Positions 43,289 through 55,213 of a stretch of 64,000 nt of DNA are shown piece after piece (positions within the stretch are counted from its first letter, which is position 1; each line of letters starts with the position of its first letter). Source of the stretch: Chrysoporthe austroafricana (Eukaryota > Ascomycota > Sordariomycetes > Diaporthales > Cryphonectriaceae); assembly GCA_001051155.2 (NCBI GenBank), contig JYIP02000001.1, positions 3,658,001-3,722,000 on the forward strand. Reading direction: 5' to 3'. The notes beneath the pieces are model-generated. The model worked only from the letters and a program-made list of their open reading frames with translations, ran no database searches and was not told the DNA's origin. The position numbers and the translations under genes are program-made.

Positions 43289-45211
43289 TGCGATACGTTT
43301 GAGATGCGCTTTGTGCCACTGTGGAAGATGCGCACGAAACGGTCAGCAGGGTGTCTTAAGATGGGCCACGATATAACGCGAATGGATGGATGTAAGGCGT
43401 CAGACTGTGTGGAGGGAAGGGGCTGCGTCGGCGCAAGGTGTTTGCGATGAGCAAGTGATGCTGGACGTTGTGATAGTGTGTGTCTTGTCAAGGCAGACAA
43501 ATAAACACACCTAAGAAACCGAGTCTCTAGTGAAGTTCGTGCGACGAGCGACGAACTATGAGAGGCTGGGATTGGAGGTGACCTGGATGGAAGGTTGCTT
43601 GTGACTGCGCGAGGCGACAAAGCAAACCAGCGGGGTCAAAGGAAACCGTGTGATTTGGGAGCCTTTCGGGTTCGGAATCGGCGGTTCCTAATTGCTGCTA
43701 GGGTGATCAAAGGAAGAGAAACAAGGCGACAAGAACCACGTCGTCTAGATTGATGTTGATGAAGAGTGAGGGTGGGGTTTGGTCCGTTGTGATTTTTGAG
43801 TTGTAGGTAAGGTTGGTGATGGTTTCCAAGGACTGAACCTGGTGGGTTTTTTTGCGCTGGATTTTCAAATTTTTTTTGTGTGGTTTTTCTGATGGAAACA
43901 GTTGGCGAGAACAGGACTCATGTACGATAGAGTATCGTACGCTGGGAATCTGAAGCTCGCGCGAACCTGCGGGTGGGTGGTCTTTGGGGATAAAGTTCGT
44001 TTGTTTTGGTGGGAGGGAGGAGAGAGAGAAGGAAGGGCACCGACAGCGCCGTTGATCTTTTTTTTTTTTTTTAAAGAAGTTTTTTCTTGCACTGCAAATT
44101 CCTGGCAGCCGCGACTCTGCGCTAGTGCTAGCGGGTACCGATGTACTTACTGTACGTGTACTTACTGCGTCGGGGCGTGAAGCAAACAGGGTGATCCGTG
44201 CTAGCCTAGATATGTCGCTAAAGGGGCCACTGAAATAGAGGGAGAATATAAAAGTAAATAATCTTGAAACAATCTGAATGCATTCTCAGCATGGCTATAT
44301 CTCAGAATGAGAGAGAGTGTGCGTGCGTGCATATGGTTGAGCAATTTTGACAGCTGCACTCTGGTACAAGACCTCTAGGCCTTGTATGTAGCTTCAGATG
44401 TAGACCTCCGCTCTAGGCGAACGAGAGCAACTATTAGCAGAGCATTTACACAACGACAACATCGAGGCAGGATCAACTTTCCAAAAAGATGGTTTCTAGC
44501 TGGTCTACAAAGCTTTACGGAAGTCGCCACCCTAAAATAGACCAACATCTGTGATAATGACGCCCAGGCAAACGTTGGTGACAACCTGAGGTCATCTTCA
44601 ACAAAGGAGGATGTGTACCAAACCATATTGATTCAATTAACGCGATGAGTTTAATTGACCGTACACCGCGTTTCCCTTGTGCCTGTGCTCAGGATGCGTG
44701 TCACCTTGCGGCCCCACTAGTGGAGTTCTTATCACTTATCAAAGCCGAGCTCAACTTGGAGGGGCAAAGGCGGGGTTACCTCGCAGCTGGCCCATCTTCA
44801 GGGGGTGAAGCCCCTAAAAGCGAAGGAGCCACAGCGGATCGTGGGGGGCTTGTCTTCCACAAGCTGACTAAAACCATCGCTGGGAGGCTGAACTTTCCAG
44901 AAGCTAGATCCTGTCTCAACCACCCCTCGACCCCGAGGCTGTCAAAGCAGGCTGCTGGCTTGGCTGCCTTGGTGAACCTCGATATCAGTGACTGTATTTA
45001 CCGTCCCTGGATGACAGCTCACAGGGCAGCCTTTTCCTTTCCTCCACTACTTTTCAAAAAGAAGGGGAAAACCTCAGACCTTACGCAGGATTCCTCTGAC
45101 TGCAGGCCCAACGCATCTCGGTCCTCACTTGGCTAATAGCCTCCGTCATCCCTCGAGTGACGACAACCTTTGATGTGCTGGCTGTGACGACCAGCCCTCT
45201 CCGCCACCATC
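43289..45211. promoter_or_regulatory. Divergent region between PAB1 and HUL5, with T tracts (A-rich in PAB1 sense)
   Basis: 1.9 kb separates the two start codons. In the PAB1 mRNA sense the stretch 43847-44090 reads as several A runs: A7 at about 43847-43853, A8 at about 43869-43876, A15 at 44058-44072 and A6 shortly after. Such A-rich leaders allow poly(A)-binding proteins to bind their own mRNA in other eukaryotes. No gene was recognised in between. Confidence 0.5.
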
Positions 45212-48200
45212 ATGTCTTTTCCGACTTTCTCGGGAAGCTCGCGGCGGCCGCGGAATGTCAACATGAGCGGCCAGAAGAACTCTAACCCCTTCGCCGCCAC
45301 CTCCTGGACACCCTCTGCCTCCTCGAATGCCTCCAAGACGGTCGCCGATGCACAGGCCGAGCGCCGTCAGCGTCAGCAGGAGAGGGCGAGGCTGAAAGCC
45401 ATCGAATCGATACAGCGCACATGGCGAGGGCATAGGGTCAGGAGGAACTTGAGAGACAAGCAGCGCCAGGCTCTCGACGAGCTCTACAACGGTCCCTCGT
45501 CCAGCCCCGGGGCAAGGTCCTCACAAGCTCTACACGCGGTCGTGACATCTCTTGATCCCTCACGATCAGATGACCGGGCACGGCTGGAGCGTTTTGCTAC
45601 GGACTTGGCGGACTCCGGCTGCTCGGCTCTTGCAGCAGCAAAACAGTCTCAGATACGGCGACTGGCATTACAACTGCTTGCACTCTTGAGAAGGTATAGG
45701 CTCTTTATCCCCAAGTCCAGCTTTTGGTATCATTCCCAGTAGCTGACAGAATGATAGCTCGGGCCACGACGAGGTATCCCGCTCAGCATTCGTACCACTC
45801 ATATCGATATGCGAGTCGAATTTTGAAGCCGCTGAGGACAGTCTGGATTCTCTATACAATGTTCTTGGGACATACTGCCGTAATGGGAAGGTCAGGGATA
45901 CCACGAGTCTCAAGCTGCTGGAGCAAGCGATTCTAGTTCCATTGTCAAAGGATCCTGGCCGACGTGCCCTAAGAGCATTTGCCATGAGCTTCCTGACACA
46001 GCCAGATCTTGAGCTGTTTGAGGCAAACGTTGGTACATTTGCACAAAGCGTTGACGTGGAAAAGATTTCGGCAGCCATTGTCGAGGCGTATACAGCAGGG
46101 TTGGCATCTTCCCAACCCTCGAACGCCCGGCTGTGGCTGCTTGCGCACTTCATTGCGTTGGGTTACGGCAAGCAAGATGTGTCTCTGGGTTCTTCGTACT
46201 TGAATGCGATGTACATTCAGCTCTCCAGTCTGCACCTAGAGTTGAAGAGGCACCACATTGGTCGAGGAACAGCAGCAGCACCGAATACCTCAACAGATTC
46301 CAAGAAGCGACTCCCACCTTTCATAGAAAAGGCCATTGGCTCCCTGATCGAGCGAGACGAAATTTCCCACATCCTAGAGAAATTCACCCTGTAAGTCGGA
46401 CTGACATTACGCTTGTCGTGCACATATGGTTGCTAATGCCTTTTCTAGGAACTTCGCAGGTTCATCTCAAAAGGAGTACGAAGAAGCCAGCCTTCTAGCA
46501 GCCTATATTCTCACTCTCATCAGGTGCTTCCCAGCCCTCAGTGATGACATTCGCATGAAGCTTTACCTGGCCACTATCCCATCAAAGTCAGGCCACTCAA
46601 ACTCTGTCAAGTTCTTCTGGGATGCAATGGTGCGGACCAAGATCTTCGTACTCATACTGTCCGATGAGCGAGGAAGCACCCTGGCCTTGCTCAAGCGCCA
46701 GGACTCTAAACAATCGAGCGTTGTCAAGGATGATGCGTTGTGGGATCGCGAATGGCGGGCCATACTGCTCTTCCTTGAACTTTACGTCTTTGTTCTCAGG
46801 CTCACTGATGACGAGGACTTTGCCTACCCTTGGGCTACAGCAGGATTTCATACTGGATCGGTCTCAAGACTGCGGCAGTGCATGCTGACGCTGACCGAGC
46901 TGAAAGGATTGTCCCTATTCCTGAGAAATCTTGCTTTCACACTGTACTATAATGAAACCGACCTTCAAGATTATGCAGCCAGACTCACACAGCTTGCTGC
47001 CCCAAACACCTCTGTCGATAACCTTTTCAGCCCGATCACACAGGACATACCAAAGAAAAAGAAGACTCAGCCTACATACAATGTCATTTCCGGCGTAGAT
47101 TTTGATACCTTTAGAAGCACGATCACAACGGCCATGCGCATGGTCTACGAGCGCGACTCTCGCCGGCAATTCCTACCCCGAGATCATTGGTTGATGACTT
47201 CTAGATTCGACATGCACAACTTCATGGACAACGTCGTTTTGGAAGTCGAACGACAGCGTCAACTCAGCGACGAGGGGCTCGATGATGATGATCTTGATAT
47301 GGATGAAGACGACCACGACGGCTTTAGCCGTCTACCAACAGGCTACGCATCACAGGCTCTTCGCATTGAGAAGCTCAGGGCGGCACACAAGGAGGAACAA
47401 CGCAAGAGGCTGCTTGCGGCTGTTGGACCGAAGCTCGAAATACTACGCAATATGCCTTTCATCATCCCCTTTGACGTTAGGGTGAAAATCTTCCGCAAGC
47501 TCGTCATTGTGGACAAGACAAGACGGAGAAACGGCATGCTGGAAGCAGATCAATGGCGGATGCAAATCATGCACGAATTGCACGATCCCGGGAGAGCCAG
47601 AGACAGACTTGAGAGGCATCATGCGAAAGTACGTCGAGGCAAAGTCTTTCAAGATGCCTTCGCGCAGTTCTACGAGCTACGGGATGGGTTGAAGGAGCCA
47701 ATACAGATCACATTCGTTGATCAATTCGATATTCCGGAGGCGGGCATTGACGGTGGCGGTGTGACGAAAGAGTTTTTGACGAGTGTGACTAAGGAGGCCT
47801 TCACCGATGGCCTCAGTCTCTTCGTTGCCAACAGCAAGAGTGCATTATATCCCAATCCTTGCGCCCTGGATCAACGTCAAGAAAAACTTCGAGAGTCCGG
47901 CCTAGGACCAGATTCGGAAGGATGGAGGGAGGATATATCGGACCTCCTCGCTCAGTACGAGTTTCTTGGTCGAATCATTGGCAAGTGCCTCTACGAGGGC
48001 ATCCTGATTGACGTCGTCTTCGCTGGGTTCTTCTTGCTCAAGTGGGCGGCGGCGGCATCAGATGCAGGATATCGAGCTAATATCAACGACCTGAGAGAGT
48101 TCGACGAAGAACTTTACAACGGTATGATGAGGCTCAAGAACTACCCCGGAGACGTCTCCGAGCTTGGTCTCGACTTCACTATTGAAGATCAAGTCTCCCT

Positions 48201-48798
48201 GCCCAACGAAACTATGCGAATTATCACACGCCACCTCATGCCTAACGGCGACAAAATCACCGTAAGTAACGAGAACAAGCCTCTATACGTCAACTACGTT
48301 GCCCGCCATCGCCTGGTTGTCCAGCCCTTCGCGGTCACTCGCGCGTTCCTGACCGGTCTCGGCACCATCATTGAACCCGCCTGGCTCAGCATGTTCAACC
48401 AATCTGAGCTGCAGCGGCTTGTGGGTGGTGACTCGACCGACATCGACATCGAGGACCTTCGACGCAATACGGTCTACTCCGGTTTGTACGAGATTGGCGA
48501 CGACGGTCTGGAGCACCCTACCATCCAGATGTTCTGGGAGGTCATGCACGGCCTGGAGGACTCGCAGCGCCGTGATGTTCTCAAGTACGTGACGTCGACG
48601 CCTCGCGCGCCTCTGCTTGGATTCAGTCAGTTGAGCCCGCGGTTCAGCATACGCGATGGCGGGAGGGATACTACGCGTCTGCCGAGCGCCAGTACATGCG
48701 TGAACCTGTTGAAGCTACCGACGTATGACTCGGTGCAGCTGTTGAGGGACAAGCTTTTATATGCCGTCAGCTCTGGGGCTGGGTTCGATCTGAGCTAA
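45212..48798 (+). CDS. HUL5: HECT-type E3 ubiquitin ligase (UBE3C/Hul5 family)
   Basis: Exons 45212..45693, 45758..46390, 46449..48798, 1154 residues. Introns of 64 and 58 nt join with matching phase (LLRSSGHDEV and KFTLNFAGSS). Near residues 50-80 there is an IQ-like motif (AIESIQRTWRGHRVRRNLRDKQR). The middle is helical with an acidic segment GLDDDDLDMDEDDHDG. The C-terminal HECT domain starts around residue 760, with IPEAGIDGGGVTKEFL, GRIIGKCLYEGILIDV and the catalytic cysteine in LPSASTCVNLLKLP at about residue 1122. Hul5/UBE3C binds the proteasome and elongates ubiquitin chains on misfolded cytosolic proteins, aiding processive degradation. Length and order are as in fungal homologues. 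Confidence 0.98.
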
Positions 48799-49538
48799 GT
48801 TCAAAACATAGCATTGTACACATTAGGAGTCGATAGGTGATAGAGGATAGTCGACGTTGGGCATTGGTATTTCCGGAGCAGGGAGGAACAGGCCGTTTAT
48901 CTTGTTTCTTTCACTCCACTACCGAGCCTCCAGATCTGTCAGACTCACACGATTGATGAAATAGAACGAGAATAGAGCATGCATACGGTAATGTCTGATG
49001 AAAATACAGAGTTCATTGTATTCCGACACGGTTTCCTCTGCTGCTCACCAGCCACAAATCGGTCTCGGAATAGAGCTCCCCGATCACGTTTCCGATGGCA
49101 AGACTCGCATCACGAGTCGTGACTCAACGTCCTTAGGCATTCAAATGCTCAAATACTTTTGTTGCAGACTCCTGATCCCTGCGATATCACCAAACCTTTC
49201 CACGCTTTGAAGTAATTCAGAGACCGATCAAGGCCTCCGAGTTTCATATTTGATGTACGCAGGGACACCGCCACGCTTCACGATGGATGAGACAGGAAAC
49301 AAAGTTTACAACCGATGGCCAGTTAGGGTCGGAGCATTTAATACTGGGAGTAAAAGCTTGATTTATGCATATTTCTTACTTGTTCCCCTTCATGTCGTTG
49401 ACTCCGGCATTTCTCTTTCGACTTTGCGATTTCACGAATCTTTGGCCAATTTCCGACTCGAATCCACGGCACACGCTTCATTCCTCGGTCTCTAGATCGC
49501 AGTCGCGCTACGACCGTCTACGATATCCAATTTCCAAG
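48799..49538. other. Intergenic region
   Basis: 3' flank of HUL5 and promoter of the small secreted-protein gene. Only short unconserved frames are present. Confidence 0.5.
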
Positions 49539-49940
49539 ATGGAATTCTTTCTAGCCCTCATGCTCTCCTTCATCGGTCTCGCGGTCGCCGCACCGACTCT
49601 TGAGTACCGCCAGGCGTCCAATACAACAGCAGCAGCAGGCGGCACGACGCAGCTGACCTTCGCGGGCGCGGGCGCCTCGTTCACTGTGAACGCTCCCCTT
49701 GATGGCAGCGCCTTCCAGATCCGTACGTCACACCGTCCGTCATTTGTTCCGGCGTTCTCGACGCGCTGCTGACATGCCCGCAAAGCCAACCCCATCTCGG
49801 TCGACACCATCGCACAGGCCGGCACGGGCAGCTGTACGTTCACCGGCGTGAATGGCGTCAAGTTGACGGTCCTTGGCGCCAGCAGCGGGGCGACGATCGC
49901 GCCGCCGCAGACCATCGTGAGCGGTAGCTGTTCAGCGTGA
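49539..49940 (+). CDS. Small secreted protein with one Cys pair
   Basis: Exons 49539..49722 and 49786..49940, 112 residues. The 63-nt intron (GTACGT, GCTGAC branch, CAAAG) restores DGSAFQIPNPISVDTIAQAG. The signal peptide is MEFFLALMLSFIGLAVAAP. The mature protein is Thr/Ala/Gly-rich and beta-strand-like, with exactly two cysteines (TGSCTFTGVNG and VSGSC at the end), as expected for one disulfide. This is the pattern of a widespread fungal family of small secreted proteins without known function. It might act as an effector or wall-associated protein (inference). It lies between HUL5 and the GH125 gene and is convergent with the latter. Confidence 0.75.
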
Positions 49941-50141
49941 TTGAGTCATCCTTGAAAAGGCTCCGCATGTTATCGCGGGGGAGGAACAGCGGGCTGTTTC
50001 GACTCAGTCGTCGAGCGAGTCTCACGCATCCGCTTCTCTAATCCCCTGTTCTCAGTTTCGTATTCGAAGCGTGGCGGGCGATGGCGTTGGGGTTGTCGAA
50101 CATATCTGAATCTGTGCGGGATCTCGCAGTATTTCATAATC

Positions 50142-52216
50142 TCATTTCGACTTGTCCCCCTGAAAGCTTGTCTTGAGGATATGCGGCTTCCTCTCCTTCA
50201 GGTCAAGAATCATCTGCCCAAACAGGCCATTCGCCCACGAGAACCAGCTTCGTGTCCACACCTCCTGGTTGTGCACGTTGATGCTCTCGTGGATCAGGCC
50301 AAGCCCGGCCGTGGAAGACAAGATTTGTGAAAGCATATCCTTGATTTCGTCGTCGTCATCAGTCGTCATGATCCCAACAACCAGAGACATTGGCCAGACC
50401 ATTCCGGGTCCGATATGTGGGCCGCCCGTGGCATTAATCACAGGGCCGTGGCCGTAGTAGGGGTTGGCGTTGGAGAGGATGAATTTGCGCGTAGCGCGGT
50501 AGACCGGATCTGTGTGGCCGATATAGCCTGTCAATGGCGAGGAGAGGAGGGAGGGAAGGTTGGCATCGTCCTGGATGCTGTCAGTCAGGTCATCCCATGT
50601 CGAAGCTTAGATATCCCACTCACCATCACGCTGCTCGACGCAAATCCATCAACCTCATAAGCAAGGATCTCGCCAAAGTCCGGATGTTTAATCTTGCCAT
50701 ACTTCTCAATACCCTTCCGGACCTCCTTCGCAATACGGCGCATCCTCTCCGTCACAGACTCGTCCTCGCCATCATCCTCCTCTTCCTCATCATCAGCCAA
50801 CACACCTTGGTACCCCTGACTCTCCGCCGCAGCAGCAAGCCGATCCTCCTCCTTCTCGATCTTGGCCATGATCTCCGCACACTGCTCTAGATACCTCACG
50901 AGCATCATGTTCGCCGGAATCAAGAACTGATACGTGGTCGCGTCATCACTCGGCCTGAAACTGCTCCTGATCAATCCTGTCCCGCCCTTAACAGGACTCC
51001 CGTTCCCACGGTTCGCTAACGTCTCAGTCGGCACAGACGAAATCCTCTCGAAACGATACGGACTATCCGACACCATCCCATCGTCCTTGTACGTCGGCAT
51101 CCGCATCTCCTCCGCGGTGTCCAGAATTGTCACCACCGCATCCTTCCATCCACCCTCGCCGCGCTCGCTCTTGTTCTTCCTCCTCCTCCTCCCGCCCTTG
51201 CTCCTCCCGGGCGTGAAGCCGGAGCTGCTCGCGTCGACGAAGAACCGCATGTCCTTCGTCCGGCTGAAGTAGTCCCAGCTCAGCTGCAAGAACGCGGCCA
51301 GGCTGTCCAGCTCGTACTTGCACTCGAACACGACCTCGGGATTGTAAGGCGGCCACACCAGGTCGCGCTTGTTGCCATCGTTGCCCGGTGCCATCTCGGC
51401 TTCGACCGGCGGCTGGAAGGCGTTGCAGTGCGGCGAGGCCAGGATGTAGCGTGTCTGGAGGTTGATGGCGCCGCGGAAGAGGGACGCGAGTTTAGAGTGT
51501 TTGGCTGGGGAGGCGGGGGCGTCTTTAGAGCCGGCTGAGGGCGGCTGTGGCGGTTTGAGCAGGCTGACGTAGCTTTGAAGCTGGTTCGCGGAGTCGCGCA
51601 GCCACATGGCGTGAATATCGCCAGTCGTGATAAAGGTTAACTGTAAAGATTCAACGTCAGCGCATTTGCTCACAATGTCGAGTCGGCCGCGAGGTCTCAT
51701 CCGTACCTCTTCGTTCACGTTCGTGTTCGAGACACCCGTCCACGTGATGGACGTATCCAGCGTATTGGGGAAACAGTTCTCGAACAATCTGAAGAGGTCC
51801 GGATCCTTGATAGTTGTATTCATCTCGTCGATGATCGCCTCGACCTCGGGGATCACCACCTTCCTGCACTCAGCCGCCGGCCTCTGGTACGGTAGATTAT
51901 ACCGGCCGCCAGTGAACGGCTCATGTCTGCGTGCAGCATAATGCCCGTACTCGGGGCAGTCCGCGTCTGTCGTAACAGAAACTACGGTTCCGGAAGCCGC
52001 CTCGTACACAAAGGGTGCGTCCAGTGGTACCTCGGAAATGATATCCGCGTCACGCAGAATATTCCGGGTAGTGCAGAGGACCCCATAAAGCAACAGCGCC
52101 GCGACGAAGGTTGTCAGCGTCTGCTGCCGGGACCTCCACATCGCGCGCCGTGGGGAGTTCGCCAGGCCGCCGGGTATGAGGATGCCGTGGGCGGACTGGA
52201 TCCTGACTCTCTTCAT
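50142..52216 (-). CDS. GH125 exo-alpha-1,6-mannosidase, membrane-anchored
   Basis: Exons in reading order 52216..51707, 51640..50624, 50570..50142, 651 residues. Intron 51706..51641 is 66 nt and has no in-frame stop, so it is easily mistaken for coding sequence. Removing it gives [26 protein letters not shown], the family signature with the catalytic-site Asp residues. The second intron (53 nt) gives SSVMDDANLPSLLS. An N-terminal hydrophobic segment after basic residues (TTFVAALLLYGVLC) indicates a type II membrane protein of the secretory pathway. A Lys/Arg-rich loop and an acidic DDEEEEDDGEDE segment are low-complexity insertions. The enzyme removes alpha-1,6-linked mannose from mannans or N-glycans. 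It pairs thematically with the GH92 enzyme at 9.4-12.4 kb. Confidence 0.95.
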
Positions 52217-53821
52217 GAGGGCGGCGAGACGTAGGCACGAGGGTGTTGGTAAGGGGAGGGAAGAGGTTTGAGTATGGCGTTACTAGAGTCCGCTGTTTGG
52301 CATCTCGGCGTATGACGATCTCCAATCTCTGTCGGTGACGCCGCCTCTCGCTCGCTTACAGCGGAGGCAATCGGTCTCTCAGATCTCAGCGGAGAGTCGA
52401 CGTCTCTACAGTAGTGTCTGATCCTCGGTAGCGTGCGCGGCGTAGGCAATCAGGCACTTTGGGTCAGGGGTGAAACCTCCGAGGTGGGGACGTCAGGCAA
52501 AGCTTCGTAAGGCGCCGTTGCGGCGTGTCTGGCTCCGTTCCTTTAGCGAGGTAGTAATCGAAACTGCTAAAGAAGGAGAGGGCGCCGACGGAGAATGGTG
52601 TGCGATACGTAGGATAGTCTGATGTGGTCAATAACGGGGAAATAAAAGCTGGTTATCGATGCGAGGGGGCAGAGTTGTAGAATTCGGACTAGAACCTCTC
52701 TAAAGCATCAAGGGTCCACCATCGAAGCAATGCCAAGCTGGCAGGCGCATCACTGTAGCAGTGCGTTGGCCGAGTTCTCGGAAAAGCAGCCCAATCCAGG
52801 GGCACGCTGCAGATATGCGGCATGGGCCAGGGGGCCGTCTAAATCCGGGGGGGATGTACGGTGCATCTCGAACCTATTGGCGGTGTTGAAAGAGCACTTG
52901 AAACTTACGACCCACAGACATGTGTGGGCACCAGTGTCTGACCACTTTTCGACACTGCACAGGAGACTGCGCGGCTGCCAGAACGTGTTCGGATGAACTG
53001 CGTCGATGTGCTGGAGAATCAAGGAGCAGCTCTGAGGTTGGCCGCTGTCAGAAACGACAGACTTCTCGGAGGCTGTCACGGAGATTAAACACTATAGTCT
53101 CAGCCCTATCGGACCTGCAGCCGTGGCCATGTCGTCCGGAGCATGTTGCCGTTCCGGACTGGGTCTCCCTGAAACATGCGGAACCTGACCGCCGATCTGA
53201 TCAAGAGCATATTTGGGAGAGACTCTCCAGGCAGATGAGTATGTTTCTATAAGGTTTAATCTAATGCAATAGCTGCATCCAAGCCTCGGCTCGCCGCCGA
53301 GGGTCGATCTTCAACTACTTCTGGGGATGGGGCAGTCGTCCTCGACTAGCTGTGTATAACCCAGTGCTTCGGACCTGGTCAGCCTCACGGTGGCTAGGCC
53401 AAAAAGGCCCGGACCTGCGGGGAATTAAGCGGCGATCATTCATGCAATTGCGTAAACACCACCCACTACCCGCGATGACCATTATCTTGGATGGTCATGC
53501 CAGCTTGACTCGCCACAGTGCTCTCGTCACCCACGAAGCCGGAGTTGCGCTCGTGGCACGCGTTCGAAATTGGTCCCAGTAGTGTACCAGCCGAATTATG
53601 CAGATGCATTGCCTCAAGGGTTGTTGAGACAACATCGAAGTCCTATTTTTGTTCTTTTTTTTTTTTCTTTCCCCGTTTCTCTTTGCCGTGAAATCTGCGT
53701 TGTAGCCTAGCTCGGCAGGGAAGATCGCCTCTGGGTGGCATGCAGCCAGCCTGCCATTGCACGTCTCCGGTTGAGATCCAAGCCTGCAGACAATAGGCTT
53801 TTATTGTTCGTTTCCATCAGG
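52217..53821. other. Intergenic region
   Basis: 1.6 kb between the start of the GH125 gene and the 3' end of the MFS gene. It contains a T-rich block at about 53645-53671. No coding sequence could be supported. Confidence 0.5.
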
Positions 53822-55213
53822 TCATCGATGAGATAAACTTTCAATTTGTGAGTAGGTGTCATCGCGCGTGAGATGCGGAAACGTGGACCAGACTAGCAGT
53901 GCTGCTACGAGTATGGCCAGGATAAACCCCTGAAAGATTCGGATACCAAGCCAGTGGGCGAGTGATCCAAGGGCAAACGGCAGTAACGCAGCTCCTACCT
54001 GACCGATAGAACAGACAAAAGAGACTGCTCCCACGTGAAGCTCTTTGGGGAGCAGGCGGGCGACCACGACGATGCCCGAAGGGAAGATGGGCCCTAGAAA
54101 GAAGCCAACGACGACGACGGCCGCCACCGAGACGGCGGCTGAGTCGACAGCCGCTAGAAGGGCCTGGGAGAGAATCGCGATGATCAAGTACGCGGCGGTG
54201 GCCCTGCGCACCCCGAGCTTGTCCGTCACAGAGCCTAAAATGAGGCGCCCAGCTGCCATGCCGATCCAGAAGCCGGACGACGAGAGGCTGGCGAGGTACG
54301 TCGATGCTCCTCGGGCACGAAGCATGAAAGTGATGATCCATCCCGATATCGCTGCCTCGGTGCCCACATAGGCCAGGAAGTATGCAGCGCACGTCCACAG
54401 GACGGGATATCTAAAGATGCTCTTCGCCCGCACCGATCGCCGCGTATGTTCTTCAGCGCCGTCTCGCTCAGACTTATCAAGGTCGGAGTGATACTGCTTG
54501 CTGTCTTCGAGGCGAAAAGCCACGCACATGACGAATGCCTGACACACAACAGCCCCGAGCAGGACGTAGTACCACGACCACCACGGAGCCTTGAAGACAG
54601 AGAACATCGTCCCGGCGAGAAAAGGTCCCAGTCCAGCACCAATAGAGAAGCTTCCATGAAGGAGGCCTTGAACGGTGTTCGTCCTCTGGCCTCCCAGGCC
54701 TGCCGCCCAGGCGCACCATGAACCATCGAGCAGTCCGCTCCCAACGTTGCCAATAGCAGTTGCCACCAAGAAAATGGGGAATCCAGCCGGCCGTACGCTG
54801 TGGATCGTCGCGGCGAGCCCAGTGAAAACGATCTGGCAGATTGGCGCGACTGTCGCAATGCCTCGTTGGCCCAGACGCCGATGAATTGGATCATTGAGCT
54901 GCGCCCCTAGGAGGTAGCCAGCCGGTGCCACGAGAAAGATTAAGGAAGCTTGGATGTCGTTCAGATGGTAGTGCACCTCGAGATGCGGGAGGATGACACC
55001 AGGGGTCGATATGATGAGGCCTAGGACGAAAAAAGAGAGCAGTGTGGCCGAGAATTTGAAGAGGAAATCGGTAGAACCGAATGACTCTTCTCTAGGAAGT
55101 GTTTTTGGCAATTCTGAGCTGTGCACGTTGCCCGCAACACCCTCATCTGGCATCGGGGAGAGTGAGACCACTCTGAGCAGCGGCTCAGTCTCAGACAGCA
55201 CATGAGCGGTCAT
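53822..55213 (-). CDS. Major facilitator superfamily transporter
   Basis: Intronless, 463 residues, about 12 transmembrane segments in two halves separated by a charged loop around residues 240-265 (KQYHSDLDKSERDGAEEHTRRS). The first half starts after a polar 50-residue cytosolic tail (LLSFFVLGLIISTPGVILPHLE). The loop between helices 2 and 3 reads NDPIHRRLGQRG, a loose MFS A-like motif. The second half has GTEAAISGWIITFMLRARGAS and GRLILGSVTDKLGVRR. This resembles the fungal FucP/BSC6-like group of MFS proteins. The substrate is unknown. There is no neighbouring catabolic gene to suggest one apart from the polygalacturonase next door, so sugar uptake is only a guess. Confidence 0.92.
   Translation of the reverse strand: MTAHVLSETEPLLRVVSLSPMPDEGVAGNVHSSELPKTLPREESFGSTDFLFKFSATLLSFFVLGLIISTPGVILPHLEVHYHLNDIQASLIFLVAPAGYLLGAQLNDPIHRRLGQRGIATVAPICQIVFTGLAATIHSVRPAGFPIFLVATAIGNVGSGLLDGSWCAWAAGLGGQRTNTVQGLLHGSFSIGAGLGPFLAGTMFSVFKAPWWSWYYVLLGAVVCQAFVMCVAFRLEDSKQYHSDLDKSERDGAEEHTRRSVRAKSIFRYPVLWTCAAYFLAYVGTEAAISGWIITFMLRARGASTYLASLSSSGFWIGMAAGRLILGSVTDKLGVRRATAAYLIIAILSQALLAAVDSAAVSVAAVVVVGFFLGPIFPSGIVVVARLLPKELHVGAVSFVCSIGQVGAALLPFALGSLAHWLGIRIFQGFILAILVAALLVWSTFPHLTRDDTYSQIESLSHR

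Noticed and set aside
41432..43450. 672-codon open frame on the + strand
   Set aside because: It lies exactly antisense to PAB1 and results from PAB1's codon bias; the Leu/Val-rich translation matches no family.
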